Shown one piece after another: positions 48,735 through 61,521 of a DNA stretch of 64,000 nt. How positions within the stretch are numbered: the first letter of the stretch is position 1; the number at the start of each line of letters is the position of its first letter. Source of the DNA: Bugulina stolonifera (taxonomy: Eukaryota > Bryozoa > Gymnolaemata > Cheilostomatida > Bugulidae). Location: the NCBI GenBank assembly GCA_935421135.1, contig OW285188.1:21491233-21555232 (forward strand), in the 5' to 3' direction. Below the pieces are notes generated by a model. That model was not told the origin of the DNA. It worked only from the letters and a program-made list of their open reading frames with translations, and did no database searches. Both the position numbers and the translations under genes were made by a program.

Positions 48735-50004
48735 ATTGCTCTGTGGCTATGACACTTTTCCATGTGATAATTGAAGCGTTTGCCTTGCACTGTAACAACT
48801 AAATAAGTCAAGGAAAGTGCGTATGAAAGTAAACTCTCCCCTTGACTCTGTTCCACTCTCAGATAATAGAAGTAAACTTACACTAGTAACTAGTTCTGTT
48901 GAGTTTATTTGGTTTGTTGCGATTGATCCAATTTGTGATTCTTTTGTCAAAGAGGCGATAAAAGGATTTATAGCTAGAAATCCAATGGAATGCTCTGATA
49001 TTTATTGAAGCGACTTCATTATTAACTTAAGCTGATTACCCGTCTTACGATCATTCTATGTTGTGAGATCATCGTCTATCTTTACTAGGAGAAGTGAAAA
49101 CAATAACCATGATAATATGATATCATTAAAATTATTATTCGTTTTAATTTAACTTGTAAAATCCTTTCCTTACTAATGTGCAGCAAATATGTTAATAGGG
49201 TTTGGATTATTAGTGTGTTATTCATAAATATAATTTACAGTAGCTCTCCTTACAGTACCAATAGCCTATATCATCACATCACATAAACTTCGGTTACGCG
49301 ACACTACACTTGACTTAGAGGAAAACTAGGGCCCAAGTTCAAATATTGTTCATCATAAAATCAGTAAATACTATTTACTAAATAGTAAATGCTATACTAA
49401 ATCAAATGGAGATATTTTGGATTAACCTAGAGTTTATCAGAATTATGATTTTGAGCCTTTAAATTGAACTTTGTTAGCGGATGAAGAAAATGTTATTCGT
49501 GTATGGTTATAGTAGTTAGTCCATTTCAGTATAATAATATAATAATAACATATTAATTTATGATAATTATTATAATTTTTATACTGGCTAAAACAGTTTA
49601 GTATAGTAGATGCATGTATATATTTATTTATTCAGTAATTCTTCACTGAGGTAAGAACTTCCTATTAGCATCCATGATCCCAGGCGTGGGATGCGAGTAG
49701 GCCAGAGACATGGCAAGCTACTGTGTTGTGTTTATTGCATTTTTGAGCATAGATGTGTTAATTTTATTATATCTGAAATGATAGCTGGATTGTTGAGGTT
49801 GCCAAAGAATGCACTATTGTATTTTGTATTTCATGTGTTGTTTATGTGCTGTATTCCACATAAAGTAACGGGTGTGGCCTACTGGAATGTGCCTGTGACA
49901 ATAAAGTATGTTAGATACTCTGTAGACCCTAACTTCTAGCTAACATTCATGAAAGACACTAACTGAATCAATGCTGTTTAATTTTCTTTTGTAGCAATAA
50001 CATT
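48735..50004. promoter_or_regulatory. Divergent promoter region, RIC3 / coiled-coil gene
   Basis: 1.27 kb between two head-to-head starts. A short dispersed repeat lies at 48823-48886, 89 bp from the RIC3 start codon. A strong donor-like site GAG|GTAAGA at 49650/49651 could end a non-coding first exon of the plus-strand gene, whose coding exon is preceded by an acceptor at 49991-49994. The small frames at 48817-49008 and 49691-49939 show no recognisable domain. Confidence 0.45.
48823..48886. repeat. Small dispersed TIR repeat, copy 2
   Basis: Aligned with the copy at 42411-42479: AAACTCTCCCC, CTCTGTTCCACTCTCAG and AAACTTACACT are shared in the same order. Its ends are more decayed (ATGAAAGTAA versus inverted ACTAGTGTAA). 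Confidence 0.6.
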
Positions 50005-53000
50005 ATGGGTAGTGGGGCTAGTCAGCCAACCTCCACTCCTGCAATAGGCAGACAACAACCTGCGATAATTGGACCATACCAGAGCTCTAGTAACCAAGAA
50101 CAGAGTCATTCACAACAATCTCCTTCTATGGCCAGCAGACGGCCTCCTCCACAGCCAACATATCATGTCCCTTCTTATCCTCCCGTACAGCCACCAGCTC
50201 ATGTCCCAGCTTCACATCCACCATATCCTTCTAATATCTATTTTGGATCTGGCAATGTACCACAAAATCTGCCTTTGTACCCTCGACTTCCCAATGGATC
50301 ACCAAATGTATATACTCCTTCAATGGGGAGTGAATCACCACCCCAGCCATACCATACACATGCACAGAGCAGCAGTGCTAACGCTCCAGCAAGAGAAGAC
50401 ACTGGTTTGTATTTTGCTTATTCCACAGCCCTTTCCATAAAGCAATAGCATGTACTATGACATCACAAATACACTAGAATATATGATTATATTCTTGATC
50501 TCATAATTAAATCGCATTGTATTAAAAGGCTTAGACGGCGTTTTACTGTTGGTAGTGTCGTTATTTTTTATTTTATTGTTGTTGTTATAATCACCTGGTG
50601 CAATGCATATGAGTTAATTGCTCATTGATATATAGCCTACATGTAAATGTGTCTGAGCAAGGGATATCATTTTGATGTAGATTGGCAATGCAGCGCTATG
50701 CAAGGCGATAGTTGGGAACGAGATTATGACTTAAACGAGATGACATGGCCACCACCAAGTAGTAACATGCTATTAACTGCTGAGGATATACGACAGGGTG
50801 ATGAGTTTATTGCTGAAATGGAAGAAAAGAGAATGGTGAGCTCACTATAAAGCTTGGGTTTAACAGTAGCATTGTTATAGAGATCATATATTGAGGATCT
50901 ACTAGCATATCATAGATCTACACACACATAGCAAACCATCAATTCTGTATATTATACAAGTAGATTTTTGACACCGCGCCTCTTCTTACAGAAGACATCA
51001 GCTGGCTTCAATTTTTAATGTTGCTGTTGTTTAATTCAAAGTTCTAGTAATTTTGTTGACAATGGAGCCCATTTTATATTTTTGTTATAGCTGTTTGACA
51101 GCACCCAGGTAGACTTGCACAGAAAGCTACAGATGGATAGGCCAAGCACTAATGAAGATGTCGTTGATGTAACTAACTTGATTACGACGCTCTGTCAGGT
51201 TCACCACTATCTATATGGCGGACATGAAGATGAATCAGTAAGTATCCTCTCTTTACCATCTGAACACTAATAACTCTACTCTGTATTGATTTCATGGAGC
51301 AATATCTGGATGGTGCTACTGATGTTAAAGAAATAGCGACCGTTCAAAAATGTTGGTTCAAAACAGGACGTTCCGAAAGTTTCAAAACCCCAATCCCAAA
51401 CTCGAATTCCCAACTCAAATTCTTAATCCGAAACTCTAATCTCCAAACTCCAAAAGAAAGTCTTCAGAACGTCCTGTTTCAAACTGATATTTTTGAAATG
51501 TCCCTTTACCAATGTTGAGTTAGTAATATTTACTTTTCGTTATACACAACTGTATAAAGCCAACTTTTTCTTAAGGGAATAGAGTTTTTACCAGCCAGTG
51601 ATTCTCAGGAAGATGTTTATATCTTAGAACAGATTGATTCACTAAGCAGGCGACATCACCAGGTGAGTGCTGCCTCTCCACTTAGCAAGCCACTGCCTAC
51701 TCACTCACTTACCAACAATGCTATATACATGTATTTCCTACCATCACCCACTTACAGTTCTATTCACTTTTAAATATGTCTGGGCAAGCAAAAACTTTTT
51801 GATGTAAAGTAGTAGAGGTGCATTTTGATAATTTTTTATTGATAAACCCTTTGATATCTTCACCTAGTTGTAAAATGATTTTTTTTCTAGCGCATAACAG
51901 TAGTGGTTACTGTTTTCTATCATTTGTTATTTTCTGATGATGATAACTGAATTGTTATTGAAATACATGGATAATACTTAACAGCAAAACAAAATGCATC
52001 TAGTATACTACTTTCCCTTTATAAATGCTTTCATGGCTTCTTTCTTCCTCTTCTTACAGGTGGTATGGTCTAACTTTTCTAGTTTGCATAATATAATATA
52101 ATTTATGCAGTAGTAGTATTTTAATCATTTTGATGTGAGTCGATGTATGGCCCCGTCTTTAACCTTTCCAACTATTCCACCATAACTATATGTAGAAAGT
52201 ACACACACATCACTGCATATTGGAAAGAGGCCTCTTCTCTCGCACCGTCTCTCTGTTTTGCTGCATATATCGTCAGTGTCGAAGAAGAAACAAGTCATCC
52301 CTAATTGGACAAAGAACAAATCTCTGATTTTACTAGCTGCCGTGTTTTCTTCTCCAAATATTTGAATCGTTCTCTGCAAGCACCAGTAAAATCTAAAATT
52401 ATTTATTAATGAAGTTTAGAATAATTGGTGGGAGTAGAAACACAGAATATTAGCGTACATCAGTTTAAAAATATGTACACGTACATGATGGTCAAGTCGG
52501 CTGATCTATTGGTTATTCAACCATTATTTTGTCAAGAGGTTCCTAATGGTTCTGCTTAATTTAGAATATAATTTCGTTAGATCTAAATTTCATACTTCCC
52601 TATTTGGTTTGAATTGGTGTACTCTGTAACAGGATCTTCTAGTATGGATTAGAAAGCGGGTATGTGACGTAGTAATGAACATACATGTATATATTAGATT
52701 TAATATGTAATAATATTAAGTTTACAGTAGTAATCTAATGACCTTTGATCACATTGACAATGTACTTGGTATATGAGTCTATTCTCGTTTGTGTATCTAT
52801 ACTTCCGTTGCTGTGCATTGACAAATAAGTTACAAGAATCGTGTTCTCTGCAGCATATATCAGCAGGGTCACTTCCTAGGTCAGTATACGACCGTGAGAT
52901 ATTACCTTTCCCACAGAAATGGGTGTCTAAAACATTCATTACAAAATTTACACCAAGACCACCAAAAATATATATATTAGATGATATATGGATCAAAGTA

Positions 53001-56000
53001 TCAACATATTACATGTATGTTTTTTAAATGCTTTAGTATTTCTTGCTACCTAAATGCTAGCAAATTAATCGAAATAATTGTTATATAAGTAGAACTATTA
53101 GCAGTGCTAGATATAACATAACGTACTTGCATATATTAGAAGCTGCCTCTTCTTTCTTATTTTGGCAGCCTTCTTTTCTTCTTCACCACTGAATGGCAAT
53201 GAGTATAGACACACCCTCGACAGCTGACTGACTCTCTTCAGTCCTTCTGTGTACTGCCGTCGTTCATTGATATTTAATTTGAGTCCATGTGTGCCTTGTG
53301 GCAGCTCGGTTAGCTTTGTTTTCTCACAAATATTCCACACGTAGTGTGTACGAAACTGAGTCGAGTTGTTGCTTCTAATGACATCCTCTTTAATCGTGGT
53401 GGTTAACAAGATGTGACAAGGAAAGTCCTTAAGTTTTGATGCATTTAGTAGTGTGTGGTTTGTCAACAGTCCAGCTTTAGATAATATTTCATACCTACAC
53501 TCATTCTTCAGATTTGTTGCTTCTACTGTTTGAAAGTGACTGAGTAGCAATACCAAACTTTCTAACAAGCCAACCCTAATGATAAACATTTTTAGATTTC
53601 AATGATGATCATTTTAACTGACTGTACTATAATGTATAATATTGAAATCAATTGTGATGTCACTATTTTTTTATATCAGGGCATTGTTATAATAATTCCC
53701 ATTGTGAAGTTGTCTTACGTGATATAATATATAATATTCTCTCTCATAGATAAATAAGAGAAAACATTCTGTGAAGCGCATTTAGCCTACTGTATTCTTA
53801 TGATCCTGTGCTAACTGATCCAGATAACTTGTCTAATTGAGAAAATCACATGTTGTGTGCAGTCCACATGCACTCTCATAAGCAGCTATTGATTATAATT
53901 TGAAGTGATGTAATGTCACTACAATAATCTGTTAGCACACCCCTAGTTCGGTTTACCATTGGTGGCATGTTTATGGGTGGTATAAGATTTCTAAGCTTTA
54001 TCAAACAATAATTATTTTGTGAAAAATGGATTCATTGTCAAATGAGGATTCAGCCAATAGATATTTTAATACACTTTGTAACAGTAGATAGCCCTACAGA
54101 GCTCAAAAACGTAAAAATCTTCTAGGCGTCCAAAGATTAATGAACATCACTGTATCTACACCCAACCAGGAGAGGACAACTTCACATTGTAACCAATAGC
54201 TTATAAATGCCTATGGTTTCAGACTTTTAGTAAACATGAGTGTTGTGCAAAAACAAAAGATGTAATATTTTTAGCACTAACACATCTCCTTCACAATTTA
54301 TGCTAAATACATATTTATGTTATAATATTATTAATTTAAGTTTATAAACTTAAATCCCCAAATAACTATTTGTTGTTTCATACTCCTATAGTGCACCAAT
54401 GAAATATGACTTTTGCAGGCAGTGAATGTATATTATCATATGACTGTTTTAGGAGCTAGTTCAAAGTGATAGACTGTGTTCTCAGAAACTACTTGAGGGT
54501 CGGGGACCAGGAATGAGTGAACAGAAACTAGATAGTATTCTCGAGGAACATATTAAACTAAGGAGCTACATGAGAACGAGACAAACCAAAGATCAAATAG
54601 CTGCCTACTATCAGGTATCTGGTACTCACTGAACACTGAGCAGGTCATAGGACTTTAAATATTTAATTTTTCACGTGTTACACTACATCCTGAACTTAGA
54701 CACAATATGTATAAACTATCCCACCCTTGCTTACTGCAAAACTATGCTACTGTTTATATAGGAATCAACCTATTAACAAAGTTGTATTTTAGCTATTTTC
54801 TAATTACAAGGAATATTTTGCATCATCAATTCAGGTTCAATCAACGTTGAAAGAAAATCCTGCATTGTATCAGCTTTCAACTCAACGGACTGCCCAGAAA
54901 TTGGAGTCACAATTAGTAACCTCCACGACTGACCACCCAATAGTCAACAGGCTGCCACCTCTGTCTAGAGCAAAGATTAAAGCTATCGGTGCTACTAGAG
55001 GGCGTACTGTTGTAGTTGATGCGGCTGGAAATATCTCAGAGCAGTCTGCTATGGATAAGCCTGACAGTACAGATGAAGCGAGATCGCCCCATCATCAGGC
55101 AGCCATTTCTGCAGCAGCTACAGGAGTAAAGACAGTCGGACCAGAGGAAGTTGATAGTAATACTTACAGACACCATGAAAACAAAAGTAGACTTCAGTCT
55201 GAGGCAATATGGACTAGAGCCCCTAGCACTGACACCAGTGAATCAGAAGATGATGACGTTTATGATGATAAACTGCAAGATGTTCCGTTTAGATCAACAA
55301 GAGAGACTGTTACTGATAGACCACATGGGTTCTCTAGTTCATCAGACTCTCGGCCAGGTTTCACCGTTATTACAGCTGATCCTCGTTACATCACTTCTGT
55401 CAGCTTTGAACCAGAAAATGTCACTCCTCAGCAGCTAGAACCTGTATTGGCTGAACGAGAGGAAACAAATGCATATGGGACACAAACAGATTTATTACGA
55501 ACCGGTGTTATAGCTGGTACAGTCAGTGAGCGGATCAGCCAGTATAATGATCAATATGAGTCGGACTCTGATGTGAGGACAACTCCAGGGGATTCCCCTG
55601 TAATACAGCGTAAGACAGCACAGACAGATAGTTTGGATTACTATGAAGAGGACTTTGATGAGGATGACAATGAGGATCTTTTGGCACAGTATCAGACTAC
55701 ACTGAAAGGTAGCCATCCAGTGATTTGGATGTCATCTCTCACAATTCTGTTTTCACTACTGTGTCACAACCTTGATTTTTGCTGGAATAATATCTGTGGC
55801 TGACACAGTGTGATTAATGATTAACTTTTTCCAGGAGGATATGAAGATTGTCTATCATGGAATATATGATATTTTGGATGAGCTTCACATATTGTACAGT
55901 GTATATATACATAGTAACATGATGTCTAATTGTGTTGACAAGAACTAAAATACCACTGAATAATGCTTCTGGGAATTTTAGTTGATAATGACTTTTCTGA

Positions 56001-59000
56001 TGAGAGTGAAGATTCGGAAAGCATTCCTTTTGGATCAGAAGGGTCAGACCATGAGAGGGAACATAGTTCGGAGGAAGGCGACAAGACACTGGTTAGTCTA
56101 ATTTTAACAGTGTCCATGTCATTCTAATAATTGCACTTATACCCTATTGACTTTGTGAATTGTATTCACAAACACAATTTACTCGTATCTGTTACTCATT
56201 GTTAGCAGTTATCATCTATATTGTCCATAATTGAGTGGGTGTTAGAGGCTGAATGGTTATAGCTTGACTAATTGAAAAAACTATCTGCTTATATTTGTGT
56301 TTTTTTTGTGAATACTAAAGCCCATGAGTCATTGCCAGCATGTTACAGTAGCACAAGTTTAGTTTGTGAATACAAAAGGCCACTATGGTATACTGGATTA
56401 CCTCTAAGGACATTTTCTCTTTGTTTGTCTTGCAGAAGGCGAGCATCAAATTAAAGGATGAGCTGACTGATGCCATCTGGGACAACCAGAAGGATATGAA
56501 TAAGGCTGCCTTTGCTGCCTTAATGTCGCTGTGGCAGAAGAAACAAAGGAAGATTAGCCTAAACAGAGGTTCAACAGAAAGTAGGTCTTCTACTGGTAGA
56601 GACTTGTGGAACAAGGCAAAAGAGAAATTAATGTATGATGCAATAGTAAGTCACATTATCCCACATTCCGTATTAAGTGCTATTCCATTGTCCATACTTG
56701 GTTGTTGAAAGACTAGAAACGGCTCCTTTGTTGAGGTAAAATAAATCATAATAGTAAGATATTGCTAGTAATTATACACAAGAATTTATAATAGAGAGAG
56801 AGTAACTCCAAAATAGCAGCATGGTTTATCATGTAGACAGGCAGTACTCGCTTATTGTAGGTATAGATGGTAAGCTTTAGTACAAAATTTCAGTGAGAAG
56901 TTAAATCCAAGCTTGTAATACAGTGCTTACATAAAAGAGATTTTAGGTCTGTTACAATGTATATTGTATATGCATTATAGAAGAATGCAGGAGCTGAACA
57001 GGGTTCTGGAGATGAGGGTGCTGAGAACAGTGACATCTATGGTACACCAGGTAACAGTGTCAGTACTAGTATGCAGACATCAATGAAGATGAACCAGAGT
57101 GCTTCAGTACAGACTGATACTGTTGCTGGGGGAGTGGATGCAGCAACATTAGTTGATGAGCTTCTAATTGACGATGAGGAGAAGAAGGTATTGTACTGTT
57201 AACTGAGTAACTGTTGATAATCATGCAAAGTTGTCTTCTCCCACCTTGTTTTCCTCACTATAGGAAAATCACGTAAGAGAGAAAAACTTCGCATTGTAAT
57301 CATTAGCTTATTAGCATCCATAGTGTGTAGGCCTACTGCTCCATGTTACAAGAGTTTCTTTCCTTTGAAGTTAGTAAAAATATCTACTGAGTCTCTGGGA
57401 TAATAGTGACTGAATAAACTAGATAAGTTTACTGTCCGTGCAGAACATATAACCTGTGGTCATCAAATATATACATTGTGCATCGTTATGTTTACTTTTA
57501 TCAATGAGCAGAAGATAAAGAAACTTGACAAGAAGTTAGTAGAGGTCATTGCTAGTGGTGAACTTTCTGACGATGAGTTGAAGAGAATTCTGGCCCGTAA
57601 CAGAGAAAATATAGAGAAACTGCGTAGACAGAGAGAGGCAGACCGACTCAGGGCACTTCAACTGCTGAAAGATAAACGCAGTTCTAAGAGAAACCAGAAA
57701 CATGTACGTATTATAAGTGTTTACTATAACATCTAATAGCAATGGTCATAAGGAATTTCAAATTTCTAATTGCTTGACGAAAAAGTGAGACTGGTCACCT
57801 ACAGGTTCGTCTTTCATCCCTGAAACAATCATAACTATGACGAATGATATTTCATAGACATTAATAAAATAATCCCTGCAATCAGCTGTTAGGTGTAGTA
57901 GTGGAGATGTTTTGATAGCCATAGATCATTATATTTGTGTTTGTGTGGATTCATGTGGACAACCAATAATATGTAGAGAAAACAACTTCTACTGCTTTAG
58001 CTTGACAAAGAGCAAAGGCTATCTCAAAGTACTCCACTTCTGCACCTAACTCTCAACCAGGACAAATCTAGAATAACTTTTGGGGTAAAAAATATTGAAT
58101 TTGAACTACACAATAACTACATGTATATTTAGTAACCGGTCATAGTTTATGTGGTCATTGCTGGCAGCTGGCCACATAATAACCGTAAAAAACGTTGACA
58201 AATAACAACATACAGCACATGCAGGCTGTTCTTAAGGGTTATTATACAGCATCTGTAATGCAATGCCAGCTCAATATCACATATCGACTACCATACAGTA
58301 GATTTTTTTATATAACAGAATCAGATAACCATGATGTTTTGATGTAATCCCTTACATTTGTGTCACTCTGTGAAGGATGAGAGTTCTGAGGATTCCGAGG
58401 ACTCTGAGTTAGACGAGGAGACAAATCTGAAGCTAGATGAAATTGAACAGAAAATTACCAACAAACTTTTGAAGCACAGAAACAGAATAAGTGAAGATGA
58501 TATGGATTCATTGTTAAAAGAAGCTCGACAGAGACAAGAGGAGATATTGAGACAGAGAAATATTGAGAGAGTAAGACAGAATGAGAGAATGAGACAGAAA
58601 TTGATAGAGAAACGGAATGCTAAGGTAAGTGTCACCACCAAAATAACTGTACTGTATGTTGTCCATATTTCTGAATAGTATATCATTTTTGGAACTCAAT
58701 GTTTTGTTGGTTGTCATTTTCATTTACTAAAATGATTGTCTGTGTAATGTGTAGCTTTGACAGACGTAGATTTTTACCTCAATCTCCCAAAATTCCATTT
58801 TTGGTTGGAAATTCGCACTTATTGAATAGAAATTTATATTATTTCTTTAATACTCAGTTTCTACAATTTACATGTACTGTAGCATGTGTTGTATGACCAT
58901 GTAATTAATTACAGATGAGAGGTGAAGCTGCAGACGCAGAGATGTTGGTCAATGAGTTTCTTGTGGATAACCAAGATTCAAAGGTATCTCCATTAGTTCA

Positions 59001-61521
59001 CTAGCATGCTGATATTGGTAACGTCTCAATACATATTATACAACACATAATTATGATGCATTTCACTTCTGTTACCCCAAAAACAACAATCAGTCGATTA
59101 CTTTAGTTCCATGACAAATAACAAATATTTACAAATGTTTGCAATGCCGGAGCATCTCAAAATTGTCTACAGCTGTCATATTCACTAATTTGCACCTTGG
59201 TTGAATAAGGGAAGGCAACTCCAAATTGTGTTTTGCTTTGTTGGATGTACAAGTCATGTAGAGTTGAATCCAAACTATATTTTACCTCTAGTTACACATC
59301 CTAGTGCTGCTCACATGCTGTGCATTATGCATCTGTGTCCTCTGCGACTACCTATGTGATGACTGTGTTGTACCTGTTTAGATGGTCCTGTGTTATTGTA
59401 CTTCTTTCATGCAGCACTTAATTTTGTGCTGCTTCCTTTTATCAATGATCAGAAGATAAAGAAACTCGACAAGAAGTTAGTAGAGGTCATTGCTGGTGGT
59501 GAACTTTCTGACGATGAGTTGAAGAGAATTCTGGCCCGGAACAGAGAGAATATAGAGAAACTGCGTAGACAGAGAGAGGCAGACCGACTCAGGGCACTTC
59601 AACTGCTGAAAGATGAACGCAGTTCTAAGAAAACCAATATGCAAGTATGTATGATATACCATCAAATGACAACTCGATACAGTGTGATCCTGTATTGCAT
59701 GCCTCCCTGCTCAAATATGATAATTAGTTTTGTTGATGTCATCTTCAGAGTTGTTTTACCTATATTTGCTCAAAGGATGAGGACTTGGAGTTGGATGAGG
59801 ACTTGGAGTTGGATGAGGAGACAAATAAGAAGCTTGATGAAATTGAACAGAAAGTTACCAACAAACTTCTGAAGCACAGAAAGAAGATAAGTGAAGAGGA
59901 TATGATGTCATTGTTAAAAGAAGCTCGACAGAGACAAGAAGAGATATTGAAGCAGAGAAACGTTGAGAGAGTAAGACAGAATGAGAAACTAAGACAGAGA
60001 TTAATAGAGAAACGAAATGCTAAGGTAAACGTTGTTTATTCAGCTATTGTTGTGTTAAACTATCACAGTGCTATCATGATTCCTTTCGAGACATCATAGC
60101 CATTATTTAATTAGTATACTTTTGTTACTGTAGCTGAGGAAAGATGACAATGTAGCAACAGGGACCGAGGTAAGTTAGATACTGGTAAACTGGAGGAAAC
60201 TTTTGAAAGAATTAGATACGATGAGCCTACTTGTGGGTCATTGAGATATGAAGTGTATTATATATCTAGTTGTAATAATAGTATAACTGCATTGTATCTC
60301 TGTACGCGATGCCAAATTACATTCCATGGGCTTCTAAACTGTAATATAGTCTTGAGTTATCATTGACTAGTATTAAGCTTATAATGCAACCAGTCTACAT
60401 GAGCGCATACTGGGACTATTGTGAACTGGATGACATCACTAATAAGTGTGACGTAGTAACCCATCCCATAGGCCAAATAGACCTTTAGGTAAGCTACGTT
60501 CAAACCATGGAAATTCATTGAATGTACTCATATTTAGTTTACTTAGTGTATGAATGCTTTATTCTGATTTACACCTCAAATATTTTAGACTGATGTTGAA
60601 GCCAAGTTTTATCAAGATTTGCAGGATAGATTTAAATCTGGAAATTTGACTCACGAACAATTTAAAGTCCTTATGGAAAAACATTTAGCTAGAATCAGTG
60701 GTAGCAGTCGTCTAGAACCCGTCAGACCTGAACCAAAGTACAAGGTAGAATCATGATTTAATTCGCTTTTTCCTTCAATAATACACAACACATGCATCCT
60801 GATGACCTTGAACCCTGATGACCGCTTGTATTCTCAAGTACAGAATATCCGCTATTGGCTCTTACCCGAACTTTAATAGCTATTGTTATTAAACACACAT
60901 GAGCCATCTGTGTCGACTTCATAGCTAAATGAACACGACTGGTGATTTGACAGATCTTCTTGGCTAATTGCCAGCGTGAGACCATTCTATTGCAAATACT
61001 AAAACCTGATCATCACTGCCAGTGCGAAAAAAGTCGCAAAAGTGTACTCCATGAATACAAAAGGTCACTAGGGTAATTATTTTGTGCATTGGTACATGTG
61101 TTGAATTATTTAATCAATTGACTTGTCAAAGTTCAATGTTATAACCTCTCAAATGAAGCTGTAAAATAACATCTTACAAATTGTACATGGAAGATAGTCA
61201 AAACAGCTTACATTATTACATTGAAACTTTAGAGTTTTAACAAATTTCAATGAATCCGGACTTCTAACACTGGTTGATCGAAATCAGGGTATTCATCAAT
61301 GTTTTCTCAAGGTAAATCAGTGTGAACAGTTACTAATGTTATTTGGAACCTTTTAGGCACAAGACTCTATTGAAGATCATGCCACTAGTGCACAAAATAT
61401 ACTAAAACGAGGCCAAGAAAAGAGTAAGACAATCCAAGACATGAGACAAAGAGAACGGGAGAATGCACAAGCAGAGCTAAAGAGGAAAAGGCAGATGAAA
61501 AAGAAGAAAATCCCTGCATAA
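50005..61521 (+). CDS. Unrecognised large coiled-coil protein, predicted N-myristoylated (about 18 exons)
   Basis: In-phase exons: 50005-50404, 50681-50835, 51091-51237, 51576-51662, 54453-54614, 54835-55708, 55982-56091, 56436-56645, 56981-57187, 57512-57703, 58001-58084 (less certain), 58376-58624, 58915-58983, 59453-59644, 59776-60024, 60134-60169, 60589-60744, 61357-61521; about 1247 aa. The start MGSGASQP fits an N-myristoylation signal. A Pro/Ser/Tyr-rich disordered head (about 10-130) follows, then mixed helical segments, an acidic stretch (YYEEDFDEDDNED) and Lys/Arg/Glu-rich coiled coils to the end. Exon pairs 57512/58376 and 59453/59776 are a duplicated module (KIKKLDKKLVEVI..GELSDD and DEIEQK.TNKLLKHR). 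The C-terminus is basic (KRKRQMKKKKIPA). I do not recognise the family. A scaffold or cytoskeletal role is only a guess from the coiled coils. Intron 4 hosts a minus-strand phospholipase gene. Confidence 0.75.
52125..53589 (-). CDS. Secreted group III phospholipase A2-like enzyme (3 exons, nested antisense)
   Basis: Exons in transcript order: 53589-53127, 52926-52743, 52371-52125 (the second junction is uncertain); about 297 aa. Residues 1-24 look like a signal peptide (VGLLESLVLLLSHF). The propeptide-like region ends in a basic KIRKKRQ, a plausible furin site. Exon 2 carries the Ca2+-binding loop FCGKGN and the catalytic DICCREHDSC (His183-Asp184), then HCQCD, as in bee-venom-type and PLA2G3 enzymes. 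Exon 3 matches the family tail (ASKIRDLFFVQLGMTCF). The enzyme would hydrolyse the sn-2 ester of phospholipids outside the cell. With the junction chosen, the Cys usually found about six residues after CDCD is missing; reading on past 52743 gives a Cys but then a stop. The gene lies entirely within intron 4 of the plus-strand coiled-coil gene. Confidence 0.85.
54169..54218. repeat. Dispersed repeat fragment, copy A
   Basis: AGGAGAGGACAACTTCACAT followed by TGTAACCAATAGCTTAT matches 57274-57325 in the same gene with few changes. The family is unknown. Confidence 0.45.
57274..57325. repeat. Dispersed repeat fragment, copy B
   Basis: AAAACTTCGCATTGTAATCA followed by TTAGCTTATTAGCATCCATAG aligns with copy A at 54169-54218. 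Both copies are intronic. Confidence 0.45.
57512..60024 (+). repeat. Recent tandem duplication of two coding exons
   Basis: The exon at 57512-57703 (192 nt) and that at 59453-59644 (192 nt) are nearly identical over the first 170 nt, with about six differences. Their acceptor flanks (TATCAATGAGCAG versus TATCAATGATCAG) also match. The exon at 58376-58624 (249 nt) and that at 59776-60024 (249 nt) are the same length and about 80-85% alike. The short exon at 58915-58983 (LVNEFLVDN) mirrors the end of the exon at 56981-57187 (LVDELLIDD), so the unit is three exons long. Confidence 0.9.

Noticed and set aside
52700..52742. Read-through end of the PLA2 core exon as the true C-terminus
   Set aside because: It would omit the conserved family tail encoded at 52371-52125, though the exact junction remains uncertain.
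55814..56117. Minus-strand frames over the coiled-coil gene
   Set aside because: They are antisense shadows of the exon at 55982-56091 and its flanks.
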